Shown here: positions 63,085 to 64,000 of the stretch, in pieces
Layout of the letters: each line of letters begins with the position of its first letter
Numbering within the stretch: the stretch's first letter is position 1
DNA from: Mycolicibacterium sp. CR10
GTDB lineage: Bacteria > Actinomycetota > Actinomycetes > Mycobacteriales > Mycobacteriaceae
Assembly: GCF_005222675.1 (NCBI RefSeq)
Contig: NZ_STGE01000074.1
Span: 1 to 64,000, forward strand
Length of the DNA stretch: 64,000 bases
Direction: 5' to 3'
The notes under the pieces: model-generated
Database searches by the model: none
What the model was told of the DNA's origin: nothing
Seen by the model: only the letters and a program-made list of their open reading frames with translations
Made by a program: the position numbers and the translations under genes

Positions 63085-63125
63085 GGTTGCCGATCGGCTA
63101 CTCTCCGGGTTGCCGATCGGCAACC
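63085..63125. promoter_or_regulatory. Tandem operators between tetR-like and membrane-protein genes
   Basis: GGTTGCCGATCGGCAACC (63108-63125) is a perfect 18-base palindrome. An imperfect copy (GGTTGCCGATCGGCTAC) lies at 63085-63101, with centres 23 bases apart, about two helical turns. This suggests cooperative binding of TetR dimers controlling both the regulator and the rightward genes. Confidence 0.75.
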
Positions 63126-63151
63126 GGGTTGGCGGTGAAGGGAGCGCGACA

Positions 63152-63883
63152 GTGGATCTGCGGCCTCAGTGGATAAGCCTTTGGCTCACACCGTTCTTCG
63201 GCGCAATACTGCTCTGCGCCTTCATCGCCTTTCCTGGTTTTCTGCCGCCGATGTCGCCGCAGATGCCGGCCGAGAAGGTGGCCGAGTTCTACGCACAGAA
63301 TGCATCGATGATCCGGTTCTCGATGATTACCTTCAACCTGTGCGCGATCATGCTGATCCCGTTCTTCATGACCGTCGTGGTCCAGATGAAGCGGATGTCG
63401 TTGCCCAGCCACCTGCTCGCCTACAGCTACCTCGCTGCCGCGTCGACGGGCGCGACCCTGTTCGCGATTGCCGACATCTTCTGGTTGATCGCCACCTTCC
63501 GGCCGAACCGCGATCCGCAACTCATCCTGCTGCTCAACGACATGGCGTGGCTGGTCTTCACGGCGCCGATAGGCGCCGTCGTGGTGATGAACCTGAGTCT
63601 CGCGTTGGCGGTCTATCTTGACGCGCGACCCCAGCCGATCTTCCCGCGGTGGGTCGCCGCCCTCAACCTGCTTACTGCGGCGGCGATGACGCCCGCGGCG
63701 GCCGCGGTCGTGTTCAAGACAGGACCGCTCGCCTGGGACGGTGCCGTCTCGTACTGGCTGCGCACCGGCGCTTTCGGCCTGTACATCGCGGTGATGTTCT
63801 TCGTGCTCCGACAGGCGATCAGCCGTCAAGCGGCCGAACAGCCCATTTCGACGCCGGCCGCCGAGTACAAGGTGGCCCCGTGA
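63152..63883 (+). CDS. Integral membrane protein of catabolic island, unknown function
   Basis: A 243-residue protein with about six hydrophobic segments, starting MDLRPQWISLWLTPFFGA. GTG 63152 has GAAGGGA 7 bases upstream, so the longer reading from TTG 63110 is not needed. I do not recognise a defined family. It is followed, with overlap, by a gene resembling AveC-type membrane proteins, and such pairs occur near mycobacterial steroid-like catabolic genes. Controlled probably by the TetR operators upstream. Confidence 0.75.
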   Translation: MDLRPQWISLWLTPFFGAILLCAFIAFPGFLPPMSPQMPAEKVAEFYAQNASMIRFSMITFNLCAIMLIPFFMTVVVQMKRMSLPSHLLAYSYLAAASTGATLFAIADIFWLIATFRPNRDPQLILLLNDMAWLVFTAPIGAVVVMNLSLALAVYLDARPQPIFPRWVAALNLLTAAAMTPAAAAVVFKTGPLAWDGAVSYWLRTGAFGLYIAVMFFVLRQAISRQAAEQPISTPAAEYKVAP

Positions 63884-64000
63884 CCGGCGCGGTATCGGCG
63901 CCCGTCGAATCCCCTGCGCTCGAGCGCACGACGCCCGGATGGACGCGGCGGCCGAAGATCGACCAGTGGATCGCCTGGTGGACCATCCCGATCTTCTACA
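63880..64000 (+). CDS. Partial gene, possible spirocyclase AveC-family membrane protein
   Basis: GTG 63880 overlaps the preceding stop (GTGA). Forty codons are in the window: a Pro/Glu-rich start, then KIDQWIAWWTIPIFY, the beginning of a membrane segment. The WW-x-x-P-IFY start resembles AveC-like proteins seen in mycobacterial catabolic islands. The gene runs off the window, so the assignment is tentative. Confidence 0.5.
   Translation, partial: MTGAVSAPVESPALERTTPGWTRRPKIDQWIAWWTIPIFY

Overview
The window is GC-rich actinobacterial DNA, almost certainly from a rapidly growing Mycobacterium (Mycolicibacterium). From the 3' end of a 5S rRNA gene to about 31 kb the gene order follows the M. 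tuberculosis segment Rv1316c to Rv1343c: ogt, alkA, adenylate cyclase, nucS, methylmalonyl-CoA epimerase, fadA4, YbbN-like protein, glgB, glgE, glgP, dinG, pncB, clpS, the mec-cysO-cysM block, rhomboid, murI, cAMP phosphodiesterase-like gene, rph, rdgB, DUF3817 and lprD. Species assignment rests on remembered synteny and protein resemblance only; no database search was made.

Region 1 (1-31 kb) is core genome. It holds alkylation repair (ogt, ada-alkA), a glutaminase with a STAS domain, a membrane class III adenylate cyclase, NucS mismatch endonuclease, the GlgE branch of alpha-glucan metabolism (glgE-glgB operon facing glgP), NAD salvage (pncB), ClpS, CysO-dependent cysteine synthesis, glutamate racemase, RNase PH and the dITP/XTP pyrophosphatase. 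Additions relative to M. tuberculosis are glsA, a second DUF3817 gene, a zinc metallopeptidase lipoprotein and an acyltransferase. No PE_PGRS gene lies between the YbbN-like gene and glgB.

Region 2 (31-33.3 kb) begins with tRNA-Leu(UAG). It then carries a VapBC toxin-antitoxin pair, a small membrane protein and a divergent WhiB/TetR pair with a palindromic operator.

Region 3 (33.3-48.3 kb) is a catabolic island. It has an AraC regulator, an amidohydrolase, a sulfatase, an SRPBCC protein and a TetR regulator. A divergent operon follows: epimerase, two-domain acyl-CoA dehydrogenase, Cys-less Ltp2-type thiolase fold, Cys-less DUF35 protein, SnoaL-like protein and SDR. An MFS transporter, a DUF1445 protein and a second adenylate cyclase follow. 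It resembles steroid or terpenoid side-chain degradation.

Region 4 (48.3-64 kb) is a second acyl-CoA island built around a split B12-dependent acyl-CoA mutase (large subunit plus separate cobalamin-binding subunit) and its own MeaB-type G-protein. It also has two acyl-CoA ligases, a CaiB CoA-transferase, a ferredoxin, an F420-type LLM oxidoreductase, a small and a large acyl-CoA dehydrogenase, a crotonase, three SDRs and a TetR gene. Two divergent promoters share the operator GAGAAT-N3-ATTCTC, and a third has related half-sites. The mutase departs from its family at several normally invariant active-site positions, so its substrate is probably not methylmalonyl-CoA. This island is the best candidate for an undescribed pathway.

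No gene-free stretch exceeds 300 bases. Many genes have a TANNNT-like hexamer 6-8 bases before the start codon, the mycobacterial leaderless-transcript layout. No insertion sequence, prophage or CRISPR array was seen.
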